Source: Zeimonas arvi
GTDB taxonomy: Bacteria; Pseudomonadota; Gammaproteobacteria; Burkholderiales; Burkholderiaceae_E
Direction: 5' to 3'
Assembly (NCBI RefSeq): GCF_008039575.1
Contig: NZ_VDUY01000007.1
Coordinates: 62,001-126,000 of the forward strand
DNA: 64,000 nt
Made by a program: the position numbers and the translations under genes. The notes under the pieces are model-generated. The model worked only from the letters and a program-made list of their open reading frames with translations. It had not been told where the DNA came from and did not search any database. This document shows positions 16,836-24,857 of this stretch, piece after piece. Every line of letters begins with the position of its first letter. The first letter of the stretch is position 1.

Positions 16836-18245
16836 ATGAACACGGCCAGGGATTCGCGCGCGCCCGGAGATCGACGCATCGCCGGGGGCTCGTGCGCGCC
16901 CGGCGCCCCCGTGCTGCTGGCCGCTTACGCAGTCCTGGTGCTCGCGCCGGCGGCGGCGACCGTCGTGGACCGGGACATCTTCGGCGGCCTGGCCGGCTGG
17001 CTGGGCGGCGCGACCGGCGTCGCCGCGCTGGCGATGCTCCTGCTGCAATTCCTGTCGTCGGGGCGATTCGGCTGGCTCACCGACCGTCCGGGCATCGACC
17101 GGACGATGCGCTTTCACCAACTGGCCGGCCGGGCGCTCGCGCTGTTCGCCATGGCGCACGTAGCGCTGGCGGTCGCGAGCGCCGGTCCTGCCACGCTGGC
17201 GGGGTGGCTGGGCGCGGCGGCGATGGTGCTCTCGAGTTCGTTCTTCGCGACCGGCGTGGCGGCCTTCGTGCTGCTGCTGGCCCTGGTGGTGCTCGGCGTC
17301 CGTCGCAAGCGTCTGTCCTGGCGCTACGAGCGCTGGCGCGCGAGCCACCTGGGCGGCGCCGTGCTGGCGGCGGCTCTGGGACTGCACCATTCGCTGACGG
17401 TGGGCGTGACCAGCAGCCGGCCGCTGCTGGCGGCGTTCTGGACGATCCTGGGGGCCGCCGCTCTGGCGGCGGTGTCCTGGGTTCACCTGGTCAAGCCGCT
17501 GCGCATGAAGCGCCGGCCCCTGCGCGTGGCGCGCAATGCGCAGTTGGCGGAGGGCATCCGGGAGATCGTGCTCGAGCCCGCCGGCGGCGAGCGCGTCGAC
17601 TGGCGGGCGGGTCAGTTTGCCTGGGTCCTGATCGGGCAGCCGCGCGTTCCGCTGCTCGACCACCCGTTCTCGATCGCGTCCTCGCCTCGGGCAGGTAGCG
17701 GGCTGCGATTCCTGATCAAGGCGCGCGGCGATTTCACGACGGCGCTGGCCGACGTGCGGGTCGGCGCGCCCGCCTGGATCGATGGCCCGTTCGGTCACTT
17801 CACGCTGCCGGGGCAGACGGCGGACGGCGCCGCGGCCGCGCGGTCCATTGCGCTTTTCGCGGGCGGGATCGGCATCGCGCCCATCCTCGGCTTGCTGGAC
17901 GAGCTGGCCGCGCAGGGCGATCGGCCACCGGTGAGCCTGGTCTATGGGGTGGCCGATGCGGTCGAGCTGGTCGATGCGGACAGGCTGGCGGCCCTGCGCC
18001 AGCGTATCGACCTTCGCCTGCAGGTCTGCGTCGATGCAGGCGAACCGCCGCCGGGCCTCGCAGAGTTCACGCGGCGGGGGCGGCCCGACGGGGCGGCGAT
18101 CGCGCAGGCGCTTCGCGGCGAGCCCGGCCAGGCGCGCTGCTACGTCTGCGGACCGCCGGCGATGATGCGCGCGGTGGCGCGGCAGCTTCGCGAGCTCGGG
18201 GTGCCCGCGGGCAACATCGTCAGCGAGCGCTTCGAGTACGACTGA
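16836..18245 (+). CDS. Ferric reductase-like transmembrane flavoprotein (FAD/NAD-binding)
   Basis: A 469-residue membrane protein. The first about 225 residues contain six hydrophobic helices with histidines in 'RFHQLAGRALALFAMAHVAL' and 'SHLGGAVLAAALGLHHSL', the expected haem ligands of the ferric-reductase-like domain. The second half is a ferredoxin-reductase module: FAD-binding 'HPFSIASSP', NAD(P)-binding 'GGIGIAPILGLL' and terminal 'CGPPAMM'. It should pass electrons from cytoplasmic NAD(P)H through FAD and haem to the periplasm. The acceptor is unknown. Its 3' end overlaps the convergent cytochrome c gene by 26 nt. Confidence 0.9.
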   Translation: MNTARDSRAPGDRRIAGGSCAPGAPVLLAAYAVLVLAPAAATVVDRDIFGGLAGWLGGATGVAALAMLLLQFLSSGRFGWLTDRPGIDRTMRFHQLAGRALALFAMAHVALAVASAGPATLAGWLGAAAMVLSSSFFATGVAAFVLLLALVVLGVRRKRLSWRYERWRASHLGGAVLAAALGLHHSLTVGVTSSRPLLAAFWTILGAAALAAVSWVHLVKPLRMKRRPLRVARNAQLAEGIREIVLEPAGGERVDWRAGQFAWVLIGQPRVPLLDHPFSIASSPRAGSGLRFLIKARGDFTTALADVRVGAPAWIDGPFGHFTLPGQTADGAAAARSIALFAGGIGIAPILGLLDELAAQGDRPPVSLVYGVADAVELVDADRLAALRQRIDLRLQVCVDAGEPPPGLAEFTRRGRPDGAAIAQALRGEPGQARCYVCGPPAMMRAVARQLRELGVPAGNIVSERFEYD

Positions 18246-18522
18246 GCAGCCACTCGGCAAGCGCCTTGCGGGTCGGCTCGTCGGGCGGGAAGTGTCCGGC
18301 CAGGAACTGCGCGAGCCAGGCTTCCCGGCCCTCGGGTGGACGTTTTTCGATCGATGTCGCGACCTTGTCCGCCGTATGGCATCGCGCACAGCGAGTGGCG
18401 AAGACTTTCTCGGCGTCGATCGCGTCTTGCGCCGCGGAGGCGGGGAGCGGCTGCACGGCGGCAGCCGCGCCGGCGGCGAACAAGGCGGCGAGGGCGGTGC
18501 GTTTCATGACAGCGCGTTTCAT
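18220..18522 (-). CDS. Small periplasmic c-type cytochrome
   Basis: A 100-residue protein with a signal peptide (about 1-31, cut after PASA/A) and one haem site CARCH (residues 45-49). No methionine follows the haem motif, so the usual Met distal ligand is missing; the His in 'AGHFPPDE' is the only plausible substitute, suggesting bis-His coordination. 'ALAEWLL' is the expected C-terminal helix. It lies 8 nt downstream of the dehydratase gene and overlaps the end of the convergent flavoprotein gene. A second ATG at 18507 is possible as start. Confidence 0.85.
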   Translation of the reverse strand: MKRAVMKRTALAALFAAGAAAAVQPLPASAAQDAIDAEKVFATRCARCHTADKVATSIEKRPPEGREAWLAQFLAGHFPPDEPTRKALAEWLLSRTRSAR

Positions 18523-18530
18523 CGTGGCGC

Positions 18531-20336
18531 TCAACCGCCCGAGCGGGGCAGGCTGCCGCGGCGTTCGGCCGCGCGAAGGAAGTCGAAGTCCACGCCGGCG
18601 TCGGCCTGCAGGACCGACTCCAGGAAGAGCTTGCGGTAGCCGCGATCCGCTGAAGGCGGCGAGACCGGAAGCTCGGCCCGGCGGCGGGCGAGCTCCTCGT
18701 CGGAGACCCGCAGGCTCAGTTCGCGGTTCGCCACGCTGAGCCGGATGCGGTCGCCGCTGCGCACCAGGGCGAGCGGCCCGCCCGCGGCGGCCTCGGGCGT
18801 CACGTGCAGCACGATCGTGCCGGCCGCGGTGCCGCTCATCCGGCCGTCTGAGATGCGCACCATGTCCTTCACGCCCGCGCGGGCGAGCTTCTTCGGGATG
18901 GGCAGGTAGCCGGCCTCGGGCATGCCCGGCGCGCCGGCGGGGCCGATGTTCTTGAGCACCAGGAAATCGTCGGCGTTCACGTCGAGGTCGGGCGCGTCGA
19001 TGCGGGCGGCCAGGTCCTCCATGTTCTCGAAGACCACGGCCCGGCCCTCGCGCTCCATCAGCCCCGGCGAGGCGGCCGACTGCTTGATGATGGCGCCCCC
19101 CGGCGCAAGGTTGCCCTCGAGCACCGCGATGCCGCCCTGCGGGTAGATGGGGTCCGACAGCGGGCGCACCACGTCCTGCGCGAAGCCCGGGCCGGCGCGA
19201 TCGATCTCCTCGCCCAGCGTGCGGCCGGTGACGGTCGGCGCGTCGAGGTGCAGCAGCGGGCGCAGCTCGCGCAGCAGCGTGGCCATGCCGCCGGCCTTGT
19301 GGAAATCCTCCATGTAGTGCCGCCCCGAGGGCTTCAGGTCGACCAGCACCGGCGTCTCGCGGCTCATCCGGTCGAGCGCCTTCAGGTCCACGTCGAAACC
19401 CATCCGCCCGGCGATCGCGGTCAGGTGGACGATGCCGTTGGTGGAGCCGCCGATCGCCAGCAAGACCCTCATCGCGTTCTCGAAGGCCTCGGCGGTGAGG
19501 ACCCGGTCGATGGTGAGCCGGCGGCGCGCGATCTGAACGGCCAGCGTGCCGGTGCGCTCGGCCACCCGGATCCGGTCGGCGGTCACCGCCGGCGCCGAGG
19601 CCCCGCCCGGCGCCATCATGCCCAGCGCCTCGGCGATGCAGGCCATCGTGCTCGCCGTTCCCATGACCGAGCAGGTGCCCACGCTGGCCACCAGCTGGTC
19701 GTTGACCTCCGCGATGTCCGCCTCGTCGATTTCCTCGGCGCGATAGCGGCCCCAGAACCGGCGGCAGTCGGTGCAGGCGCCGACCCGCTCGGCGCGGTGC
19801 GAGCCGGTCAGCATCGAGCCGGTGACCAGCTGGATCGCCGGAATGCCGGCCGACGCGGCGCCCATCAGCTGGGCAGGCACGGTCTTGTCGCAGCCGCCGA
19901 TCAGCACGACCGCGTCCATCGGCTGCGCGCGGATCATCTCCTCGGTGTCCATCGACATGAGGTTGCGCAGGTACATGCTGGTGGGCGCCGAGAAGCTCTC
20001 GTGGACCGAGATGGTCGGGAAGTCCATCGGAAGCCCGCCCGAGAGCATGACGCCGCGCTTCACCGCCTCGATCAGCTGCGGCGCGTTGCCGTGGCAAGGG
20101 TTGTAGGCGCTGCCGGTGTTCACGATGCCGATCACCGGCCGCTCCAGCGCGGCGTCGGTGTAGCCCGCCCCCTTGATGAAGGCCTTGCGAAGGAAGAGCG
20201 AGAATCCGCTGTCGCCGTACTGGGTCAGGCCCTTCTTCAGGCCCTGCGGGCCGCTCGGGACGGACTCGCCCGGGTCGTCGCCAGGGGCGCTGCCAGGGGC
20301 GCTGCCAGGTTCGTTGCGCGATTCGTGGGATCCCAT
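18531..20336 (-). CDS. IlvD/Edd family dehydratase, sugar-acid type
   Basis: A 601-residue Fe-S dehydratase. Cluster cysteines are visible in 'NPCHGN', 'IGGCDKT' and 'GTCSVMGTAST', and the Mg/Lys region in 'RISDGRMSGTAAGT'. The 'GACTDCRRFWGRYRAEEI' stretch is typical of aldonic-acid dehydratases (arabinonate/xylonate group), not of the branched-chain enzyme IlvD. It should convert a sugar acid to its 2-keto-3-deoxy form; the substrate is not certain. ATG 20336 starts a Gly/Ala/Pro-rich extension of about 28 residues before the family start at 'GLKKGLTQYGD'. No sugar pathway genes are adjacent. Confidence 0.88.
   Translation of the reverse strand: MGSHESRNEPGSAPGSAPGDDPGESVPSGPQGLKKGLTQYGDSGFSLFLRKAFIKGAGYTDAALERPVIGIVNTGSAYNPCHGNAPQLIEAVKRGVMLSGGLPMDFPTISVHESFSAPTSMYLRNLMSMDTEEMIRAQPMDAVVLIGGCDKTVPAQLMGAASAGIPAIQLVTGSMLTGSHRAERVGACTDCRRFWGRYRAEEIDEADIAEVNDQLVASVGTCSVMGTASTMACIAEALGMMAPGGASAPAVTADRIRVAERTGTLAVQIARRRLTIDRVLTAEAFENAMRVLLAIGGSTNGIVHLTAIAGRMGFDVDLKALDRMSRETPVLVDLKPSGRHYMEDFHKAGGMATLLRELRPLLHLDAPTVTGRTLGEEIDRAGPGFAQDVVRPLSDPIYPQGGIAVLEGNLAPGGAIIKQSAASPGLMEREGRAVVFENMEDLAARIDAPDLDVNADDFLVLKNIGPAGAPGMPEAGYLPIPKKLARAGVKDMVRISDGRMSGTAAGTIVLHVTPEAAAGGPLALVRSGDRIRLSVANRELSLRVSDEELARRRAELPVSPPSADRGYRKLFLESVLQADAGVDFDFLRAAERRGSLPRSGG
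20280..20309. repeat. 12-bp tandem repeat in the dehydratase N-terminus
   Basis: GCCAGGGGCGCT occurs twice in tandem (20280-20291, 20292-20303) with a third partial copy. It is in frame and encodes SAPG units of the flexible N-terminal extension, so copy-number change would alter the protein by 4 residues without frameshift. Confidence 0.7.
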
Positions 20337-20600
20337 CGGTCTGCTCCGGGGGGCCAGCCGGCCTCCGCTGCGTGTAAGGTATCGGCAGGCCAGGCCCACC
20401 GAACGAGGCACAATTGTCGGCAGTTCTTACGACGTCGGGCTAGAATCGAGACATCGTTCACGTAAGCCTTTGATCGAACAGAGTATTGTATTCAGCAGGC
20501 AGGATTCTTGCATGGTGTTCTGTATTGCTTTGCACAGGTCGATCCGAGGCTCGAGGCGTTCGCCGCGGTTGCGATCGCCGGCTCCAGGAGGGCCAGGACC
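20337..20600. promoter_or_regulatory. Divergent intergenic region between the dehydratase and HPr-rel-A cassette
   Basis: 264 bp without a supported gene, visibly richer in A/T than its flanks between about 20405 and 20540. It holds a palindrome ACAATTGT (20410-20417) and a good -10-like TAGAAT (20441-20446) reading towards the cassette; I could not find a matching -35 at 16-18 bp. The presumed start of the first cassette gene at 20601 has an AGGAGG-type site in front. Confidence 0.35.
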
Positions 20601-21221
20601 ATGACGGCCAGAAACGACAACGACAAGACGATGCCCACGGGGGCGGACCGCCCGGCTGGCGACGCCACCGCCAAGGGCGTCGCGCCTGCCCGCCGCAGGC
20701 TGGTATTGCGCGGCGCCGCGGCAGCCGTGCCGACCATCCTCACCCTGCACAGCGGGTCCGCGGCGGCCGCGCGCTCGAGCTTCCTGATCAGCAAGGCCGA
20801 CGGCACGCCGGTCAACGAGCAGGGCAAGCACATGTGCATGGACCTGAGCGGCAGCCAGGAGGTCGCGCCCAACGTCTACGACCTGGGCGACAACCCGGCG
20901 CCGCAGATCACCACGATCGACTCCCGCGCCGAGTACTACAAGGACGCCAACGGCAGCCAGCGGGCCTACGCCCAGGAGGTCTGCGAAACCGGCGACGTCT
21001 TCTACAAGAAGACCGCCGGCGATGCCGGGCAGGCCCTCGCCGAGGGCGCCAAACCGGGCACCTCGGGCATGGTGCGCCAGAGCAAGGCGGTTGAAAGCGA
21101 CTGGATTCCAGCGAACTCCAACGAGGCCTTCCAGCAGGTCCAGGTGCAGGGCCGCGGCATGCTGGTCTCGGCCACTGCCCTGCGCTCCTTCGCCAATCAC
21201 ATCGTCGTCAGGGACATTTGA
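20601..21221 (+). CDS. Tat-type exported protein of unknown function, first gene of HPr-rel-A cassette
   Basis: A 206-residue protein. An arginine pair in 'RRRLVLRGAAAAVPTILTLHSGSAAAA' (about residues 31-57) looks like a twin-arginine signal, with cleavage near AAAA. The mature part has two cysteines (CMD near the start, CETGD) and no family I know. ATG 20601 is chosen because GGAGG lies about 9-13 nt upstream; a longer frame from 20508 is unlikely. The stop TGA overlaps the TTG start of the PqqD-like gene. Given the next three genes it may be the secreted target of the cassette. That is inference. Confidence 0.75.
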   Translation: MTARNDNDKTMPTGADRPAGDATAKGVAPARRRLVLRGAAAAVPTILTLHSGSAAAARSSFLISKADGTPVNEQGKHMCMDLSGSQEVAPNVYDLGDNPAPQITTIDSRAEYYKDANGSQRAYAQEVCETGDVFYKKTAGDAGQALAEGAKPGTSGMVRQSKAVESDWIPANSNEAFQQVQVQGRGMLVSATALRSFANHIVVRDI

Positions 21222-21511
21222 CGCCTGCGACCTCGCCGGTTCCGGACCCAGTCCCGGACGGCGCCCCGGTGGACCAAGGACGCTGGATCGCATCGCCGGC
21301 TGCCGAGTTCGCCTGGGCGGACTGGAGCGACGGCCACGTCCTCTATCACCGGACCTCCGGCAAGACCCACTTCCTGAACGAGGCCGGCGCCACGTTGCTG
21401 CGTGAGATGCTGGCGAATCCCGGCGAGGCCTTCGAGGCCGATCCGGCGCTGAACGGACTGTTGCTGCGCTTCGAGACGCTGGGTCTGGTCCAGCGCGTGC
21501 GCGGGCGGTGA
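21218..21511 (+). CDS. PqqD-like peptide chaperone of the HPr-rel-A system
   Basis: A 97-residue protein from TTG 21218, or 80 residues from GTG 21269, which is nearer the family start (W....AEFAWADW). The 'HVLYHRTSGKTHFLNEAGATLLREML' stretch and 'LLLRFETLGLVQRV' are the PqqD-like winged-helix pattern used to bind precursor peptides in peptide-modifying pathways. It overlaps both neighbours (TTGA upstream, GTGA downstream), so it is translated with them. Confidence 0.85.
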   Translation: MTPATSPVPDPVPDGAPVDQGRWIASPAAEFAWADWSDGHVLYHRTSGKTHFLNEAGATLLREMLANPGEAFEADPALNGLLLRFETLGLVQRVRGR

Positions 21512-22458
21512 GTGCTGCGGCCATGCGGGTCGGCGACCTGTCGCCGCGCGAGTTCGAGCGCCTCCTGGCAGGCGGTGGCGCGGGCCTCCGCATCGGTCCG
21601 TTCGACGGGCTGTTCCGCGTGCAGGTGCCGGGCATCGCAGGGCCTCTCCAGACGCTGTATGCCGACCACCCCTTGCTGGATCGCGGGCGAGTCTTCAGCT
21701 TCCACCTGATGCTGCGCGAGGCGCCCCGGCTGCTGCCCTGGCGGGCGCGCAAGGTGCGCTTCACGGTCGACGGCCGGCAGCCGCACGACGACATGCCTTT
21801 CGAACACGCGCTGGCGGTGCTCGAGTGGGGCGTGAACCTGATCGTGGCGCTGCGTTTCCACCGCTATCTGATGCTGCACGCCGCGGTGCTCGCGCGCGGC
21901 GATCGCGCCCTGCTGATGCCGGCGGCGCCCGGTCACGGCAAGACAACGCTGTGCGCGGCGCTGGCAGTGCGCGGCTGGCGCCTGTTCTCGGACGAGTTCG
22001 GGCTGGTGCTGCCCGAGACTGGCCGCATCGTGCCGATGCCGCGTCCGATGCCGCTCAAGAACGCGTCGATCGAGGTGCTCGGCGCGTTCGCCCCCGAGGC
22101 AGTCTTCGGACCCACGATACCCGGCACGATCAAGGGCACGGTCAGGCACCTGAAGCCGCCGGCCGACAGCGTGGCGGCACAGGGGCAGGGCGCACGCCCG
22201 GCCTGGGTCGTGTTCCCTCGATGGGAAGCCGGGGCGCCGCTTGACCTGGCAGAGATCCCGAAGGCCGAGGCCTTCATGTTGATGGCCGCCAACGCGTTCA
22301 ACTACGAGATGCTGGGCGAGCCGGCCTTCGACGCGCTGCGCGAGATCGTCGGGCAGGCACGCTGCTTCAGGCTGCGCTATTCGCGGCTCGAGGAGGCGAT
22401 CGCCGCGCTCGGGAGGCTGGCGGACGAGGCCGAGGCGGCGGCCGGCGACGAGCGGTGA
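21508..22458 (+). CDS. HprK-related kinase A
   Basis: A 316-residue protein. A P-loop APGHGKTTL lies near residues 139-147, followed by 'FSDEFGLVLPE', the acidic motif after the P-loop in HPr kinase/phosphorylase relatives, and a later 'PLKNASIEVL' element. In classical HprK the kinase phosphorylates a Ser of HPr; HPr-rel-A family members act on unknown targets. It starts with GTG overlapping the PqqD-like stop. Cytoplasmic, no membrane segment. Confidence 0.9.
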   Translation: MSAAAMRVGDLSPREFERLLAGGGAGLRIGPFDGLFRVQVPGIAGPLQTLYADHPLLDRGRVFSFHLMLREAPRLLPWRARKVRFTVDGRQPHDDMPFEHALAVLEWGVNLIVALRFHRYLMLHAAVLARGDRALLMPAAPGHGKTTLCAALAVRGWRLFSDEFGLVLPETGRIVPMPRPMPLKNASIEVLGAFAPEAVFGPTIPGTIKGTVRHLKPPADSVAAQGQGARPAWVVFPRWEAGAPLDLAEIPKAEAFMLMAANAFNYEMLGEPAFDALREIVGQARCFRLRYSRLEEAIAALGRLADEAEAAAGDER

Positions 22459-22462
22459 TGCG

Positions 22463-23599
22463 ATGAGCGCCGACCCGATGAGCGCCGACCGATCCGATGC
22501 CTCGCCCGACGGCGTGCGCCAGCGGGTCCTCGCGGCGCTGCGCGATCCCGTGTCGCTTGCCATGCTGTCGCCCCGTGACCTGGACTTGTCCATCCGGCTG
22601 CTGCGGCGCGCGCGCCTGCTCGGCCGCATCGCCTTCCGGCTGCGAGAACAGGGGCTGATGGACTCGCTGCCCCATCCGTTGCCCGATCACCTGCGCAGCG
22701 CGCTCGTCTCGGCCGAGGCCCGAGAAAGGGCCGCGCGCTGGGAGCTCGACCGGATCGCCTGGGCGATCGGCGACTCCCAGATCCTGCCGATCGCGCTGAA
22801 AGGCTGCGCCTACCTTCTGCTCGGCACGCCCAACGCGGCAGGCCGCAGCTTTGCCGACGTGGACCTGATGGTGGACCCGGCGCAACTCGGCCTGGTCGAG
22901 CGGCGGCTCGCCGAGCGCGGCTGGGCGGCCGGCAAGCTGAGCGCCTACGACGAGCACTATTACCGCCATTGGGCGCACGAGCTGCCGCCGATGATCCACG
23001 CCGAGCGCGAGGTCGAGGTGGATCTGCACCACGGCATCGTGATGCCCACCGGCCGGCTGCGGCCCGATCCGCGCCTGCTGCTCGAATCGGCCCGGCAGGT
23101 GCCGGACCAGCGCTATCGCGTGCTGGCGCCGATCGACATGGTGCTGCATTCGGCCACCCACCTCTTCTACGGCGGCGAGATGGAAGACGCGCTGCGCGAG
23201 CTGGTGGACATCGCCGACCTGCTGGGGCATCTCGGCGAGCACGAGTCGGGCTTCTGGCGAGACTTCTGGCCTCGGGCAGAGCGCCTGGGGCTCACGCGGC
23301 CGGCCTTCTACGCGCTGCGCTACGCGACGCGCTGGTTGGCAGCGCCGGTGCCGCAGGCGGTGCTGGCCGCCTCGCAGGCCGCGGCGCCGCCGGCGGTCGT
23401 GCTGGCATTGATGGACCGGCTGGTGCCGCTGGCCTTGTTCCCGGTGCATCCGGATGCGCCTGCGGGCAGCGCGGCCCTCGCGCGCTTCGCCTTGTTCGTG
23501 AGATCGCACTGGGTGCGCATGCCCCCGGCAATGCTCGCGAAGCACCTGGCCTTCAAGTTCTGGCTGCGCCATCTGAAGCGGGATCCGCTCGCACATTGA
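22463..23599 (+). CDS. Nucleotidyltransferase family protein of HPr-rel-A cassette
   Basis: A 378-residue protein of the uncharacterised nucleotidyltransferase family found with HprK-related kinase A. 'ALKGCAYLLLG' (about residues 111-121) and 'SFADVDLMVDP' with Asp131 and Asp133 form the metal-binding nucleotidyltransferase core; 'VEVDLHHGIV' supplies the third acidic strand. Two in-frame ATGs, 15 nt apart in a near-perfect duplication (22463, 22478), could serve as starts. It lies 4 nt after the kinase stop. A decayed partial copy of its 3' end is present at 24689-24823. Confidence 0.85.
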   Translation: MSADPMSADRSDASPDGVRQRVLAALRDPVSLAMLSPRDLDLSIRLLRRARLLGRIAFRLREQGLMDSLPHPLPDHLRSALVSAEARERAARWELDRIAWAIGDSQILPIALKGCAYLLLGTPNAAGRSFADVDLMVDPAQLGLVERRLAERGWAAGKLSAYDEHYYRHWAHELPPMIHAEREVEVDLHHGIVMPTGRLRPDPRLLLESARQVPDQRYRVLAPIDMVLHSATHLFYGGEMEDALRELVDIADLLGHLGEHESGFWRDFWPRAERLGLTRPAFYALRYATRWLAAPVPQAVLAASQAAAPPAVVLALMDRLVPLALFPVHPDAPAGSAALARFALFVRSHWVRMPPAMLAKHLAFKFWLRHLKRDPLAH

Positions 23600-23639
23600 G
23601 CGATGCGTTACGCTCGGCTCCTTGACAGAGGAGAGAGCG

Positions 23640-24086
23640 GTGGCAGACGAGCGATTCGACAAGGGCCTGCAGATCCGGCGCGAGGTGCTGGGTCCCGAGC
23701 ATGTGGACCGCCAGTTCGAGGCGGCCCGCAAGGACCCGTTCATGTGGCCCGCCCAGCAGCTGGTGACCGAGAACGCCTGGGGCACCGTCTGGGCCCGGCC
23801 CGAGCTGGCGCGCCGCGACCGCAGCCTGGTCACGCTGGCCATGCTGGCGGTGCTCAACCGTCCGCACGAACTGCGCGTGCACCTGCGCGGGGCGGTGCGC
23901 AACGGCCTGACGGCCGAGGAGATCCGCGAGGTCTTCCTGCACGGCAGCGTCTACGCGGGCTTTCCCGCGGCGCTCGATGGTTTGCGGGTGGTGGCGGAAG
24001 TGCTGCGCGAGATGGGGTTGATCGGTGAAGAAAAGGGAGGCCGCGATGAGTCCCCCAGGCACGACGAGACTGCGCCTCGAACCTGA
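23640..24086 (+). CDS. Carboxymuconolactone decarboxylase family protein (PcaC-like)
   Basis: A 148-residue protein with the PcaC-like layout: 'GLQIRREVLGPEHVDRQ', 'WGTVWARPELARRDRSLVTLAMLAVL' and 'HLRGAVRNGLTAEEIREVFLH..VYAG'. No CxxC redox pair, so not AhpD-like. GTG 23640 follows GAGGAG with 6 nt spacing; a TTG at 23622 is less likely. No protocatechuate-pathway genes lie nearby, so the substrate is open. The unknown gene downstream begins inside its 3' end, 41 nt overlap. Confidence 0.85.
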   Translation: MADERFDKGLQIRREVLGPEHVDRQFEAARKDPFMWPAQQLVTENAWGTVWARPELARRDRSLVTLAMLAVLNRPHELRVHLRGAVRNGLTAEEIREVFLHGSVYAGFPAALDGLRVVAEVLREMGLIGEEKGGRDESPRHDETAPRT

Positions 24087-24501
24087 GCGAACGACGCTGG
24101 CGATCGGCACGGCGCCCGAGGTCGTCATTGCGGTGGGCGCCGGCGACATCGCCGCGCGGATCTTCCGGCACGACCCGCCGACGTCGTTCGAATTGGAGCA
24201 GGCGATCGACGCCGTCGAGGACGCGTTGGCGGCAAGCGGTCTGGCTCACGCGGCGCGCGGCGAACTGCTGATCGACGCCGCCTTGTTGCTGGGAATCCTG
24301 GGCCTGCAGGCCGAAGGCGATCGGCTGGCACGAGACGACGTGGAGGCGGTCTTCGAGCGGCTGGCCTCGGCCTCGCTCGGTCGGACGGGCATGCTCGCAG
24401 GCGTTCCGGCAGGTCGGGACGCTGCCGCGGCCTTGCTGATTCTGCGTGAATGCATGCACCACCTGGGATTCGAAGGGGTGCGGCGCGTGCGGGGCGGGTG
24501 A
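24046..24501 (+). CDS. Protein of unknown function between CMD-family and DUF1232 genes
   Basis: A 151-residue protein, mostly helical in appearance, no signal peptide or membrane helix, no family recognised. The ATG at 24046 has a good GGGAGG 7 nt upstream, which favours it over GTG 24025. It overlaps the CMD-family gene by 41 nt and the DUF1232 gene by 4 nt (GTGA), so it is real and co-translated. 'FRHDPPTSFELEQAIDAVEDAL' and a terminal 'LRECMHHLGFEGV' may help a profile search. Confidence 0.7.
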   Translation: MSPPGTTRLRLEPERTTLAIGTAPEVVIAVGAGDIAARIFRHDPPTSFELEQAIDAVEDALAASGLAHAARGELLIDAALLLGILGLQAEGDRLARDDVEAVFERLASASLGRTGMLAGVPAGRDAAAALLILRECMHHLGFEGVRRVRGG

Positions 24502-24704
24502 AGCGCGACGGCGTCACCCTCTGGTTCGCCCTCGGGCATCCGGCCACGCCGTGGCCGGTGAAGGCGATCGCCGCGGTCGTCGTGGCCTACGCGTTGAGCC
24601 CGATCGACCTGATTCCCGACTTCGTCCCGGTGCTGGTTTATGTCGACGACGTCCTGCTCGTGTCCAGCGTCTGGGCCTTCCTCGCGTGGCCGTGCCGGCG
24701 CTGA
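24498..24704 (+). CDS. DUF1232 (YkvA-like) protein, C-terminally truncated
   Basis: A 68-residue protein whose core 'AYALSPIDLIPDFVPVLVYVDDVLLV' is the DUF1232 signature (membrane-associated, function unknown). Relatives continue 20-60 residues beyond this point; here the frame leaves the family at about 'VWAFLAW' and stops after four unrelated residues, exactly where a nucleotidyltransferase fragment begins. So the 3' end has been lost by rearrangement. GTG 24498 overlaps the stop of the preceding gene. Confidence 0.75.
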   Translation: MKRDGVTLWFALGHPATPWPVKAIAAVVVAYALSPIDLIPDFVPVLVYVDDVLLVSSVWAFLAWPCRR

Positions 24705-24823
24705 CGGACAGGCTGGTGCCCTCGGCCCCGTTCCCGATGCACCCGGATGCGCCCGCGCACGGGGCGGCCTTGGCGCGCTTCGCACTCTTCGCGCGTTCGC
24801 ACTGAGCGATGCGTCCCGCTCCG
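24689..24823 (+). pseudogene. Decayed fragment of the nucleotidyltransferase gene (partial duplicate of 23396-23625)
   Basis: In the frame ending at 24804, 38 codons align without gaps to codons 312-349 of the nucleotidyltransferase (23396-23509): 29 of 38 residues agree by my count, including 'HPDAPA' and 'AALARFALF.RSH'. The copy then jumps from the RSH codons straight to the sequence following the parent's stop (TGAGCGATGCG), skipping about 87 bp; in the parent, TCGCAC stands at both ends of the skipped part, so a deletion between these short direct repeats explains it. No start codon or upstream part of the gene remains. It cuts off the DUF1232 gene. Confidence 0.8.
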
Positions 24824-24857
24824 CCGCCGTGCTTGGCTGAGCGGGGGCGAGTCCGGG

